DNA of 64,000 nucleotides from Aphelocoma coerulescens (lineage: Eukaryota; Chordata; Aves; Passeriformes; Corvidae): positions 13,820,001 to 13,884,000 of the forward strand of contig NC_091017.1 in NCBI RefSeq assembly GCF_041296385.1. The letters are read 5' to 3'. The notes under the pieces are model-generated. The model saw only the letters and a list, made by a program, of their open reading frames with translations. It made no database searches and was not told the origin of the DNA. The stretch's first letter is position 1. Every line of letters starts with the position of its first letter. Below, piece after piece: positions 37,766 through 51,100 of the stretch. A program made the translations under genes and the position numbers.

Positions 37766-40700
37766 CATAAAAAATAAACATTACATTTATTTAAATAAAA
37801 ATATACACACAGTGTACAATGGACATGGCTTACAGACAGCAAATGAAACAAAAATGATAAGTCCTGAAATATAAAAAGCATTGGATTGCTATAGTTGTGC
37901 TTCATTTCTCTGGAAAAACACATGCTGTGGACTGAAGTCCTGTTAACGTTACTTATACACAGCCCTGTGTGCTCCAGAATGTAAGACAGGAACATCACAA
38001 GGGACAGCTGCACAAAAGGAAAACAAGTACCAAAGTAGTTTGGGATTTTAGAAGTTTTAAAGTCAGACCATTCATAAACAGAAGTGCTGAAAACTTTTAA
38101 AGCATTTTGTACGCATGGAAAGAGTAACCAAACACCACTGCCAACAGTTAGAGATCTAAGTAAGAGCAGCATGGCTCAAATCTCACCACTCTGAACCCTG
38201 CATGTCCAGGGCACTCCTTCATCATAGTCAGACTCCTACTGTAACTCTTTCTCCCAGTCAGCACACAAATCCCAAGCCTTATGTTTCAGCTCTTTGGAGT
38301 AGGGAGACACTCGTTCACAAATGTCTTCTAGTTTATTTATCCTAAAGTATTAGCTCATATCTGAGCAAATGCAAGTTTTCAACCTTGGATCATGAGTATC
38401 ATGCTGATTCATGGTTGTTTTATTACTTATTCAGCAGATGCTATGAAAGAAAGAGGAAATAAATGTCTGAGTGCTGCAGAGTGCAAGCTGAATGCTCCGG
38501 CAAAACAACAGTCGAGCTGTTGCATGACTAAGGGAAAAAACCAATGTTTTAAGGACTGAAGTCTAGGAAGTTTTTTTCTCTCTAAAAAAGCATTTGTCTG
38601 ATTTTTTCTTTTGTAAACACGCAATATACAAGGTAAGTTTGGGTTTTGAAGAGCAGCAAATTTCTTTAAAGCATTTTCATTGTAAACATCTGCTTTTAAG
38701 CTGCAAGGAAGTGAAAAGCAAGATGCAAATTCATGTCTCATGGCATTGCCTATACAGTATACTTCTTTACAATAAAAAAAAAGAGCATAAATACAGATAT
38801 CAATGGTTTCAAGTTTACAACATAAGCAACACAATAGACTTTTGAGACTGTTAACTGATTACATACATTAATTCACACAAGTAATTTTGCTGCATAGTTT
38901 TTAATGCAATTGCTTTCTTTATTACACTGGTTGATGTTGAGTGCATTTTCTGCTTTTTTTTAAATGGACCATAGGAATTCTTGGAACTTGAGTTTAATCT
39001 AGAGATAAAAATAAGATTTTCCTGAAACTTTTAATTGGCCTATTATAGAGTAGGCTTCAAAATGAAGTGTTGCACTTCTTTATACCTAAATTACTAGAGA
39101 AAATTTAGAATACCATTACAATTAGTTCCACTGCAACTAAGTGAATTTTCATCAGGAGAGATTGATTTAGACACAAAAAGTGTTTGTTAATTTCCTTGTT
39201 TCACTTATGTAATAGCAAAATTCAGACAGTACAAAAATTAACATTGCAAAGGACTTCATTAAGGCTATTTCTCAGTTAATATTTTGTTTCAGTTGTCCTT
39301 CTAAATTAATTGGTTTTTTTATAACACAGACATTGCTAGTATTTCATCAAAATACACAGCTTCACATAGGAAAAATCATATAACATAATTAAAAATTTTT
39401 GTTTCCTAATTGCTCCATAAAAGCCAAAGTATAATCATTAACAAGGATGTATTTTAAATTCCTTAAAAGACTTCAGAAAAAAAGAACATACCTATGACTG
39501 ACATTAAGTAGGTAGGTATGTATTATAACAATATTACAATCATTTCTGGGAAAAAATAACTAACATTCCTTTCCTTATTTTTTTAGGCATTTTAGACTAG
39601 CTCTCTATTTAGACATTACTCTGTGGTGCAAAACCCCCATGTAAGTGTGTGATGCATTGTACAAATATTGAAAGCTAGAAGCCCTTATTTCAGGATTCCT
39701 AAAGACAGATCCTGATTTGATTTCTACAAATAATATCTTCTGTAAGACAAGATTTGGCTTTAGATGCCAGATGTATTTTTTAATTTTCACCTTTTAGCCC
39801 TTGAGAACTGCCCTCACCTAAAAGCAGATTATTTGATACCTTACCATAGTTTTAAGAGAGCAGGTATGGAACAGTTTCTGTGAAGCCACCACCAAAATCA
39901 CTATGCTTACCTTATCCCTTTGCAAAACAATAGGATAAATAAGCAAACAATGTAGTTTGCTTATAAAAATTAATTTGTTTAGTTTTACTCCTCTGATATC
40001 CACAGTGAGCTGCAAGATAATGTACAAGACCCCAGGGATGATTTAACTCCTCTGTTAGGCCTTCAAACAATGCACAGGGCTGGAAGCTGCTACAATGAGT
40101 AAATGTACTCCAAGTAATGCAACCATCAACCTGCAGGAAACCCTTCTTTGTTTCTTCACAAAAGGCAAGCCAGAAAACCCTCAGATTTTGAATCCATGGT
40201 CACCTGAAAACTCAGCTGATGGCACAGCCTTTGCCCACAGGGACCACAGTAGCTCCCAGCAGGCAGTGACCAAATAGCAAAACATTTAGGCCTGTTTTGG
40301 TACTGAAGCAATGGGGCTTTTTCAGGAGACTTGGAACATTTAATCAGGTTTTACAAAGCTCTCCTGACCTACAAAAAGATGTTCCAATCCAAAAATTAGT
40401 GAGAAAAAATTCAGTATTATTTAGCACAAAACCCAGACAACTCTATTACAATGGCCCAAGCACAATGAAGTTTTACTGCAGCCCACTGATGTGGCATTTG
40501 GGGTTTTGTCTTAATTATGTTTAGCAAATATAAGATTATTTAATTTCACAAGAACATACTGTGAATGGCTGTTAAAACAAAAAGGGCAGTAATCCAGTGC
40601 CAGTTTTTCTTTTTCCTCACCAAATCCATGGCTTTGACGTGAAAAACAACTTCAACATGAAAATAATATGGTAGTGACAATGGCAATTCAGAACCCAGGT

Positions 40701-43700
40701 AGGATTAAAATGCTGAGGCAAAATCTTGAAAGACCATTTTCCTGACAAGAAAATGTAGATAATTTCATATTTTGAACTTGACAGAATGCCCATGGGACTC
40801 AGATAAAGAACTGTAGGTACCTATAGCACCCAGCAGGGAACACCATCCCCACTGAGATTTTTACAGATAGTTTCAGGATTACTGTACAACAGTTGGCATT
40901 CTCTACTGTATACTTGGGGGTTATTTCAGAGGTCCATGAGGAATTTATCACTATCTCTAAACTGCACATGCAGGGCTTTTGGAGCTAATAATAAACATGT
41001 ATGTAGTGAGGGCTAGTGCAGCAGTCTGACAGAAGAAAACACTACTTTTCTAGGAAGGTTTACGTTCCATAAATCCACAAAAAAGTTTCATACAGATCAG
41101 CTACGTTATATTCATAGACACAAACACTAATTTATGCACATATCCAGCCACTCAATGAGTATTGCCCATTTCTACTGGTACATGACAAGAAGAAATCAAG
41201 GCATTATGTTCTCATCTGAGCTTATCTGTGATGCAATTCCAAGTCTTCAGACATCGACTGAAGCAATGCATTCCAAGAACAAGGAAGCAATTAATGATAG
41301 CACATTATATAATAGAAATAAAAAACTAATGCACCAAAACACTACTTACATTACCTACTTTTCTTTGGGAAAAAAGTTCCAATTAGTTAATATATTGTAT
41401 AGGTGAATTTCTGGCTCCACTGAAGTCAATGAATATTAGAACAAGGAAAAGGCTTGTTTTCCTACAAGCTCCAAAGCCTGATCTTGCAAATATACACAAT
41501 GGATTTCATTTTAGCCAAATAGATCAGTTCCATGGGATCACCCAAAAAGAATTTCCAGAATCAGGCTCTTAAATTCTTACTGTTATAGTTACAGATTTAT
41601 ACCCAGTAATGGGTATTAATGTATTAAAAAGAACAAATTATAACTCATGGTGCATAGAGATTTCTTTGACTTCCACAGGAGTGAGCAAACATTACCTTCT
41701 TTATCCATGGCAATTACAATTTCCTACAGATGCTCAAATTCCCAGGATATTTTCATTAGGATAAATTTCTCATACTTCTGCTCTAGATATGAAAATGAAT
41801 GCATTACACAAAGGTCAGTAGCCAGTGAATACTTTTAGTTTGTATTTCTCTCTGGGAGGCAGAAGAAGGTAATAAATAGACACAATTAGAAAACACAAAC
41901 GTTCTTTGCAAGACAAATTTCAGGGCTAACACAAGCTGGCAGAGCATTAGCATTCATTTTTAAAGCTGATAGTTCTTCATCCTAGAGTATCTACCTGCAG
42001 CATTACAAATTTGATATAAATCAGCTGCAGTGGCTAACTAGTCCTAATATAGCAGTTTACTCATAACATTCATTTTAGGCTCTGTAATAACATACATGTT
42101 TTCATAGCCTAAAAATACATTAACTCCTGTGCATACAATTTATTTTGCTTACCACTAAAGAAAATTTACTTTTAAGGGTTAACACTAAATAGGAACTCAA
42201 ATTCAGGTCACCTTACTTGTGGAATTAATCTCCCTGATTTCAGTGTGATTTATGTGAAAGTGAAATAAGTGGTATTTGGCTGGGGTATAGAAAACCAAGA
42301 GTTATACATCCAAATGAACTGCAGGGAATCAGAATGGAATTACTGAAATTATTAAAAACATATTATGAAGTTACCATGCTTACATAAAGAAGCTAAATGT
42401 AATTACCAAAATTATATTTAACCCAGGTATTAACATTAGCATCTTTCATAAATACTTATCTGAAGGATTTAATCATTAGTGATCAAGGCCTCAGTGCTCT
42501 GCTGGTTCCAGAAAACACCTTTTCCAGCAGTAAGAGACCCCTTAAATCAAGTCTCAGGGTTTGGTTTGGAGTCTGAATGCCACCTTCCAGATTGCTAAAC
42601 TCTGTTCCTACAGCAAATGCCATTTCCCTTTTTAATCTTTAATCAAATGACCCCAAAAACTAATTCCAGCTGGCTTATGACTCATAGTAACCTTCAACTT
42701 CACAGAGATAAGTTGAATATATTTGATTTTCAGGATATCCAATCCATTGCTTTTTCATGGTATTTATTTCATAATGACTAACCAGATTTATTTTACTGTA
42801 AAATGATAAAACCTGATAAAAATAGCACCTCCACTGGTTATACATTCCCAATTCACACGTCATAAACAGCAGTTTTTATATTCACTAATTAGCATGATGT
42901 ATGCTCCTGATTACACTTTTGTTAAACTTAGGTGTCAGCTTTTCCATATGTCCCTTCTGGAGGTCTGTAGTACTTTGGGAAAGCCATCAGCTGTATCATG
43001 TTGAATGCATACTTTCTGCATTTGACATTCTTCAGAACATTCTCTATGCGGCATCCTTCTCTAGTGAAAAGGGGAAAAAGTACAACTTCATGAAACACAG
43101 AATAAATAAATATGCTTTATTTGGTCATTGCAGAGTTTCAGCAACAGTTGAAGTAAAAATAACAAAGATTCAACTCTACATTTTTGTTTTCCACGAGTGA
43201 TGATACATCTTACAAAATTAAATCCAAGGCCAGGCCCAGTACAGTTATTGCCCTCAGAAATAGGTGATAAGATTTTCCATCCCCCCTAATATATCTGCCC
43301 TTGAGGTTTAAAGTTCAGTAAAAAAAAATTAAATACTTTAAGGATACATTTTGTTCTAATTCCAGAAATATATTTGCCTTTTAAACCTTTTCACACCTTT
43401 TTTTTCCAATTTGTTAGCTATATATGTGCGAGTATACGTTGCCTTAAAATGCGCATTCTAGGAATAAGGCATTTTATTAAGTCTGGCCCTAGACATTTGT
43501 GAAGGAAAGTTTCATCTCTGGTTCATTTCCTGTATGTTCAGCTTTGCAATGAAAAAAAAGAGAGAATGGCTTTTCAAACAGCCCAAGCCACCTCTCTGCT
43601 TTATAAAGGAAGGATGTTCATTCACATACAGTACAAAAGTCACGAGTGCCAAAGTGGTGCATCAAGACATAAACAGGACTTTGTTAAAAAGAATACAAAA

Positions 43701-44290
43701 GTGTCTTGAAAGCAAAAGCAACTAAAGCAACAATTACAAACAGGTTAATTTCATTACAAACCAGAACTTACTCTATTCCATTTAGTTACTCTACAGAAAA
43801 GGGTTAGTCGTAGCAAAGTAATAGTCATTTATTAAATGAAAACAATCCCATCAGCTAGTAACAATGAAAAAAACACAATGAAGGATAAGTCTCACAAGCC
43901 ATCGCCCTGCCAGATTTGTCCAGGGGTTAGATTGTGTTGTGCAAATTCATTTAAATTTTTTTTTTGTCAGACTAATTACTCTGGAATGAGGGGTTCAAGC
44001 ATTCAGGATTCCACAACTTCTATACAGTGACAGCATTGTAAGTGGGCTTTCTTTGCGCTAATTACAGTGGGAAAGCTTTACCATGAACAGAAAGGAAAAT
44101 CAATTCACTCAATGCATAGTATACTTCTCGGAGTTCAGAAAAAAAGAATGAAAACACAGTACATTTCAGACATTGGTATCTTAAAGATGAATCCTTGGGG
44201 TCTGAGACTGTAGAAATATTACATCATAATTCCTTTTTTCTAGAGTTAGTTTGTTGCTGTTTGTAGAAAAGAAAAGAACACAAGTGAAGT
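37766..44290 (-). other. candidate long 3' UTR of a minus-strand gene
   Basis: Downstream (minus strand) of the stop codon at 44,291 there are about 6.5 kb of AT-rich sequence free of any CR1 or LTR I can recognise. It ends at a well-formed poly(A) signal at 37,786-37,791. It contains several further AATAAA sites on the minus strand, for example near 43,827 and 42,767, which could give shorter isoforms. Minus-strand frames inside it (137 codons at 37,759-38,172 and 135 codons at 38,427-38,834) lack known domains and are taken as chance. Absence of repeats and the 3' signal are suggestive only; transcript data would be needed. The real 3' end could be at any of the earlier signals. Confidence 0.35.
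37786..37791 (-). terminator. candidate distal poly(A) signal
   Basis: On the minus strand AATAAA is followed within about 40 nt by a U-rich then GU-rich stretch (ttttttgtttgttatt), the arrangement expected of a functional cleavage and polyadenylation site. Cleavage would fall near 37,766. Confidence 0.45.
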
Positions 44291-44464
44291 TTATTGATAT
44301 TTGGCTAATAGCAAAGCAAGACTTAAAATAAGCCACACAACCAGCAAGTGTGAGCTGACAAGCAGCAAGGCGACAGGATAGAAGTGTCGAGAAGTTGGCT
44401 TGTTATCAGTTAGACAGCCTGTTTCGGGATCATCCGATTCATTCAGTGCTCCCTGGGTTTGTCT
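44291..44464 (-). CDS. candidate last coding exon with C-terminal membrane anchor
   Basis: On the minus strand a splice acceptor at about 44,466 opens a frame of 57 residues that ends in TAA at 44,291-44,293; nucleotide 44,465 or 44,462 would be the first exonic base. The first 28 residues are polar and acidic, including [20 protein letters not shown]. They are followed by about 26 hydrophobic residues beginning [16 protein letters not shown] and a four-residue tail AKYQ. A hydrophobic C-terminus with almost no cytoplasmic tail is typical of GPI-anchored precursors or single-pass tail anchors. CpG-containing codons (TCG, CGA, GTC-GCC) stand out in the AT-rich surroundings. The codon at the splice site is split two bases before and one after. 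I do not recognise the protein. The exon could be a chance frame, but acceptor, frame, hydrophobic end and stop all agree. Upstream exons, at higher coordinates, were not identified with confidence. Confidence 0.5.
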   Translation of the reverse strand, partial: RQTQGALNESDDPETGCLTDNKPTSRHFYPVALLLVSSHLLVVWLILSLALLLAKYQ

Positions 44465-44510
44465 GCTGTTAAACAGGGGAAGTTAGGAACAGATAGAACA
44501 GCATTTAAGC
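44462..44510 (-). other. splice acceptor with tandem NAGNAG
   Basis: Read on the minus strand, a pyrimidine-rich tract (ttctatctgttcctaac, ttcccctgttt) leads to aacagcag at 44,463-44,470. A branch-point-like cctaac lies about 18 nt upstream of the first AG. The two adjacent AGs form a NAGNAG acceptor, so use of one or the other would add or drop three nucleotides without changing frame. Confidence 0.5.
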
Positions 44511-47500
44511 AGCAAAGAAAGCCAACACACAGGTATTTTGACAAAGTGAAAGTACATAGCCATTTTGATGAAATAGATTTATCTAAGTACTTCCAGTATA
44601 ACTCTTGTGTTCTACAGCTGACATGGGAAGCACGAGGACTGGGTGGCTACTATGATATTAATCCGGCTAGGTGCCTTGGAGTAGTATTCACAAGTGAACA
44701 TTAAATAACTTCCACAACGGACTACACTATCACTAAAATGAACACACACACTGAACAGAAATGAAATATGGAAGTTTAAAAAAAGTTAAGGAAGCAAAGA
44801 AAAAAAGATCATGAATATGTCACAGTGCAACACTGAAAAAATAGTGTCTCCATGGCGTTCACAGGTTTTTCAGGCCTGCTTCAGTATCTATTAGGAAGTT
44901 CACTGGCAGAAATAAAAAGGGCTAACACACTAACAGCTATTCTAAAATAGTATTAAATGATGACAAATTGACTTCAAAAATTCATCAGTGCTGGTGACTC
45001 AGTTTCAAAGTCAATAGCAGTTCTTTTTATTTAAAGGTTTGCACTTACTTCCTGTAAGTAAATCACCTTGTATCTTCTTCAGTCAACTCAGGGAGGAACT
45101 AATCTGCTTACAATGAAGTTCTACTGAATCACTCTTAATTGTGTTGTCACTGTCCTACCAGAGCAACAGGGATATTTTCACTGCTAGGCTTTCCTGTTGT
45201 AGTCTTGGCAGCTTCTCTACAAGAAGAATTACTTACACTTCAACCACACTTCCTCAATCCCTCTGAAGATTACTTGCATACACTCAGGAGTTCTGCTTAT
45301 AGACTTCCTTTGGGCAGTAAGGACTGGTAAGATTTTTATTTTTCTATTTACTATGAATATCCTGTGATGAAAAAATAACTCCCCATTTTTTTCTGTGGAC
45401 TTGAGAATATCCAAATATATCAGATGACAACACAGTGCCTTTTCAGAAGCACATGTCCCATGTATTCTCTTTTTTTCAAGAAAGAAAATGTTGGCAGACA
45501 TAGAGGCTGTGGGACAGTAAAAGGTAATATCACACAGCCCCAGGTAAGATGCAAAGGGTACTCTGAAGACAGCAGCAGTCACATCACCTTACAGAAAAGC
45601 CTGCCTTTCTGACTTGTGTATTAAGTCACACACTTGCAGGTTGTGCCTACAGGGATGAACCCTCCTACTTCTGTGGCGCTGGACTCCACATCTCAACAGT
45701 GTGACTGTCTTTTATCTACATTGCTACAAGTCCCATTAGCATCACTGAGATTTATGCAGGTGTAATGATGGAAATACAGATAAAAGCCATTTGTTCTATT
45801 ATTTTTTCCAATAGAAAAGCCTACAGTACATTTGTTCTTTGATATGCTGAAAAGAATGATCAGTGTCTTTTAACATAAAAAGTTCTATCTTCCCCCCAGG
45901 AAAGTGACTGTGAACAGCTGATGCACAGGGACTTCTGTTCCACAAATTAGTCACATAATTCTATGCATGATTCAATAAGACATCCTCAAAATAGAGCAAG
46001 AGGATCCAACTGCATTATTAGCTACCTAAGAACAGGCTGAGCAGAATAGCTAAATATGCTTTTAATTTAAGAGGAATATTTGATCAGGGTCAGATGTCTT
46101 GCTAGGCTCTGCCAGTTTTTTTTAATGCACTGCAGTGACAGTGCCTTCCAACACACCTTAAAGTGTCCTCTGCAGTGACTATTAAACAAAGCAAGGCCCT
46201 ACACCCAGCTGTCAGCATCATAACACTTATTTCCCTGGCTCATCCAGCCCTGGAGAAGTTTTACTGCAGACAGCAGGAATCCCACTTCTGCCCTGTCAGC
46301 TGGATTTATTTGGCTTCTGACTGACAGCACAATCAGAACAGAGTGCTACATGTTAAGGTGTGAAGATTCAGTTTCAGATGTTATCTCAATGACAAACTGT
46401 ACTTTAACACCAAAGAGAAGGAAGAAGACTCCCAAAATAACCAGCAAGCTTGTATTTCACAAACATATACGTAATTTTAAGAGGAGTAGTGAAAGCTTCC
46501 AAGGCTGTAACATCTGGAGTCATGAACACCCCACCAACCTATCATACAATTTTTATTCATTTACTCTCAAATTGTTCATTTGAGACTTACAGCACAACAC
46601 AAATACATTGTAACAGCCAAGGGTGCTGTAAGTTAATGACAATATAACCATTTCAGCCTGCCTTCTATCTCATTTGATGTTTTATCATCTTAAACACCTA
46701 TTGGGATAATGCTGCATGCTTATCAAATGAGACAAAGGCAAAACAGCAGGTATTTTCTGTTGTTTTGAAATTCAGATGATAAATTGTTTGAACCTCAAAG
46801 CAGTGAAGCAGAGATGATGAAAATGGTGTGAGGAAAAAGCCTCACAAGTCCTTATAGAGTAAAGCGCACACATGAGGACACATTCTGGCTTTTGATTATC
46901 AGTCATACTGACACTCCTGTGCAAGGTTTTTGGAGGAGATGATTTTCATACCTTGGGATGTATGCTTTTTTTTACAGCTTTTCCAGCTCCAGTTATTAGT
47001 GACACTGGAAATGCTGAACTGTCCTACAGCAGTTCTTAAGGTAGAATAAATAGGCAGCTTTCTATCAACATGGGTCCCATGTGCTAATGGTGACTACAGT
47101 TTGAATTCATGTCCTACTGCACTTGTACTTTATGGGAATTTTCCTTTTTTTTGCAGACAGACTCAAGCAAGCAGTTTCTGGTCCTGCTGTGTTTGCTGTG
47201 TTTTTCTTGTCAAGCTCCAGTGCTGACACAGAAAAATAGCAAAAGTGAGATGCTTCTCTAGAATCCCATCTGACAATAGCAGAGACATTTCTTCAAATAC
47301 AAAGGGTTGCTAACAGTTCTCAGTCTTACATAATTTTGATAACTTATCTGTTGTTTATATTTTAAGACAGTCAAATTCAGAACTTTCAAGAAGCAGCTTC
47401 TCTAAAGAAGTTTTTGGAATGAAAGCACCTTAATTTCTACACTAAACATGTTACTGGGATTGACTGAAACACTTCAGAGAATAATCAACTGTATCAATGT

Positions 47501-47829
47501 ACAGCACTACAAATCGAGAAGGCAGCCTTAACTTTTTCAAAGAGAAAAGGTGGGATCCTTGTGAACATCTAGCCATTACAGAGCTGCTTCACTATAACGT
47601 CTAGAAGAATAAAACATGATTCAGAAGGAAATAAACAGGTCTCAGCCTAGTCCTGAAGGATTTCTGTATCAGAGCAGAACTAAGATAAAACATATAAAGG
47701 AATATGGGGCAATAAAATTTTATGTTGAAAGATAAAGTTGATATGATAAACCTCTGACAATTTTTAAAAATAAAAAATGGTTCTGCATTGTTTCAAAATG
47801 GAAGATACAGGAAGGGAACCATCAGAGAC
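44511..47829. other. probable intron or intergenic sequence
   Basis: AT-rich sequence without a supportable complete gene. If the last exon at 44.3-44.5 kb is real, this is part of its final intron. A minus-strand donor-like GTAAGTAAT next to an open stretch at about 45,241-45,325 was considered as an upstream exon but its phase does not fit. No CR1 or LTR was seen before 47,830. Confidence 0.4.
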
Positions 47830-48168
47830 TATAGATACAAAAAATGCTGCTAGCAAGGATTTTCTTGCTATTTTCTAAGTCCGTGAGAGACTTTTCTCTC
47901 TCACAGAAGAGGTGGCAGGGAATGTAAACAACCAAGCCACCTGCAACCTTGAAAAGTCTTATAGTAGAAAAATATTTTGACAATGGATGTTTTAGGATTT
48001 TAGCCAATCACCCCCAAGGGGTGGCTGATCCTTTGTCCAATTAGACTATAAAGAAAAAAGTCTATAAAAGAGTTTGTAAAATAATTAAATAGATCAATCT
48101 TGCTGCACAATTCCTGCCTGCTGGATCTTGTCTCCTCCTCCTCCCTATGGCTGCAGAACACGGTGATA
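47830..48168 (+). mobile_element. ERV solo LTR, copy 2 of a two-copy family
   Basis: About 339 bp homologous to the LTR at 19,521-19,869, in the same orientation. The 3' half is nearly identical: CCAAT at 48,004-48,008 and 48,037-48,041, TATAAA at 48,063-48,068, then 'gatcaatcttgctgcacaat' and 'cctatggctgcag'. The start reads TATAG where copy 1 has TGTGG. No duplication abuts these limits, but an 8-bp direct repeat GGGAACCA lies just outside (47,814-47,821 and 48,175-48,182), so the true ends may be slightly wider or the repeat may be chance. If the minus-strand gene is real, this LTR may sit in one of its introns in antisense orientation. Confidence 0.85.
48004..48068 (+). promoter_or_regulatory. 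LTR promoter elements, copy 2
   Basis: Two CCAAT boxes and TATAAA keep the order and spacing seen in copy 1 at 19,705-19,770. Activity is inferred only. Confidence 0.55.
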
Positions 48169-51100
48169 TACCCTGGGAACCAGGCCTGCGGTAATAAGAG
48201 ACATTTTCTGTATCAATGATCTTTACAATTATTCTTTTTCTGATGCACATTGTTGTCAGTAACTTACATTTTTTTCCCTCAAATCTACACGGCACTAAAT
48301 AAAGTAGAAGATGCTAGAAATCAATCTTTGCTGCTTACATCATCCTATAATCTTAGTTCAAAACAACCAACATTATTAAAAATGATGAGTAGTCTTAGAT
48401 CTAAGAATACTAAGGAATTCAGTCAGTGATTTAGAGACAGCTGCTACTTCAATATACACCAAAAACCCAGACTGTTTATCAAATTGTCCCACTAAACCCC
48501 CTCCTCCTGTTTTACCTTTTGTGCTGCAAGTTTTTCCCCACTCTTTGTGCTTGTGCTGGCATCCTCTATTTCCCTACTCCTTTCTTTTCTCATGTGTTAC
48601 AACACGTAACTTTTCTAATGCATTATCTAGGAAATAAAAAGGAAAGCATACCATATAACGTGAGGCTTGACCACTGAGTTGGACTGAGCAGCAGATTCAT
48701 GGTGTAGTCATGATGACAAGACACTTAGATCTTGAAAAACAGCTATTATGAAATAACTGCAGGTTTTGAGCTCAAAACTACTATGAGGTTTCATTCTGTC
48801 CAGAGCTAAAAATTCAATTTTGAGGAAGTGGTCAGAAACAGCAAGCTACTGGAGGCTCAGCTGTGGACAGGGTACAGATTTTAAGCACTATTATGGACAG
48901 GCCATAACAGTTCAGCACAGAGCAACAGATTAAAAAAGAAACCCTCTTGCAGCAGTATTTAATAACAAGCAAGAAGACACTTGGTCTTACAGCTACAAAC
49001 CATATCCAGAAGAACCCTGCTGTCTTATGTGATCACATTGACAGACAGGGATCCTTTGGAAGGAATGCTGAATCAAAATTCAATTTACACAGTTCCTCTT
49101 TTCCTCCGCTGTGTATGTGTTCTCCTTGAAGTCAAAATAATTATAAATGTGCAAATTTCTGACCTATTTTATCAGCTTAGCTGTGTTTGGATTTCCCAGG
49201 GCAAGTGAAAGAGGCACACACCCTGCACTGCAGCCAACAAAACAGCACAATTCACTCCAGCTTTGGGCTATAGAAACATCTCCCAAAATGCTGGTTCACC
49301 ACAGAACAACACTCCTACTATGTGTCTATGTTTATTTTTAAAATACCATTAACTCAGAAGAATAGGTGAAAAAAGGGCAGTTTCAAGCTTTATATCTAAC
49401 ATGCATAAAACATATGCTATATGCTACTGGATAATATACATCTCTACCAGTGTTAATCCTAGCATTTCAGAAAGCTCTGCTGATGGCAGAAGAATTAATG
49501 TTATACTTTGTGACTAATAAAGAATGCCTGCAAGAATGTTTTTCCCTCAACATTAAGAGTATCTATGTGGTAAAAATTGACAGAATTGTTATTGTGAAAA
49601 TATAAGAAACATAAAGAAAAAATTCCAGTTAGAATCACAATTTTTGTCACAGTAGAATACGTTTTATGTCAGTGGTGCATTTGAGACACCTACATTAGCA
49701 GGTTAAATCCACCCTCAGCAGCTGAACAGCAAAACCAAGTTGACTTTCTATGCCTGTGTCTCTTAATCTGCCAAAATGGACAACCAGATACTGCCACACA
49801 GGAACAGTACTTGGTCACGTCAACTCACAAACTGCCCTGGAATCACTTGAGAGTGCACTAAATCTGCCCAAACTGGTCAGGAAACATTTAATAATTTCAC
49901 TGTATAAAATGACTGAGATGATGTTCTAGACTCTATCCCCAGTGGTTTTTAATTACAAGTGTGGGCAGAGGCTTCAAGTCCTGCAAAGTCATTGTGGTGA
50001 CTGTGTGAGAGATTAGCTTCAGAACTGAAAAGTGATGGGTTTGCACAAGAGATTCTTCTTTACCTGTCAAGACAGCTGAGCAGTTTTTGAAACATGATTT
50101 TCACCTCTATTATACTCCAAGGAAAGGATTTGCTGTTTCATTCTGCTGTTTACCAATACTGCTCTGCAGTATTACGCACCAGTTCTACAAAGGTTTCTCT
50201 TTCTATCAAAAAGTATGGTTCTAATAATCTTCCTAGACTCTCTTCTATAAAGTATTAGAATTACATAGATATGGGAATTTCTTAGGACAAAATTACAATA
50301 TCTTTCCTGACAAACTTCTCTTGCAATTCCGCTTGAAATTCAGTTTGAAATTCAGTCCAATGTACACCCAAAACTAAAGCAAATGTGGTCTATATCTTTG
50401 TGCAGGAAAATAACCAAACAAAACTTCACAGGTTTTACCTTCAGGTAAGTTCTGAAAACCTACAACATTTCCCTTCCATAAGGTTATGGCACTGGCATAA
50501 TTGGTTAGCAAGTCACACTGATTTCCAGACTGTTTCTGTCACAGTAAGAAAGTTTTACTGAAGATGTGTTTATATATTTAGGTCACATAGCACAGTGAAA
50601 CATAAATCCATGATAAATTCTTTCATATGTCTAATCAGGTTTAAATACCTTCTGTTGACCATGAAAATAAATCTTAGTGAATCATCCCTTTTCTTTTGGC
50701 AGAGATTTTTTTAGTCTTTTTCTCCATGATGAGGACAAGTAGCAAAGCTGATTTAAGAGGCAGAAAGGGCTTCCTATACTAGTTAACAGACATGCATGAA
50801 GGATGATGCTTAAAATCTGTCATTCATTTCTAGGTGTTCAAATCTATGGGTAGGATGACAAGGTCAGAGAACTGTTGTACACAGAGAACTGGTGTACACA
50901 GAAGATCATTTAATCTATGTTGCATCTGTAATTTGGGTATTTTAAGGGAGGAGGGTGCTGAACAGCAGGAATTCTAAATCTGAATGTTGTGACTTGCTGG
51001 TTTTTTGCCTGCAACTTCAGTTTGAGATATACAAAAGGAGGAATGTGACAGCTTCTGATTAATGACACCAACCCGCATAGTCTCTTCATGGGATTAACCA

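Noticed and set aside
45040..45062. Minus-strand 'ttacttacaggaagtaagt' resembling a 3-nt microexon
   Set aside because: Acceptor and donor motifs this close can arise from the near-palindromic run. No upstream or downstream support was found.
45241..45325. Possible minus-strand internal exon with donor GTAAGTAAT
   Set aside because: The upstream acceptor has a poor pyrimidine tract. The donor leaves the phase incompatible with the last exon at 44.3-44.5 kb in its open frame, and the matching frame meets a stop.
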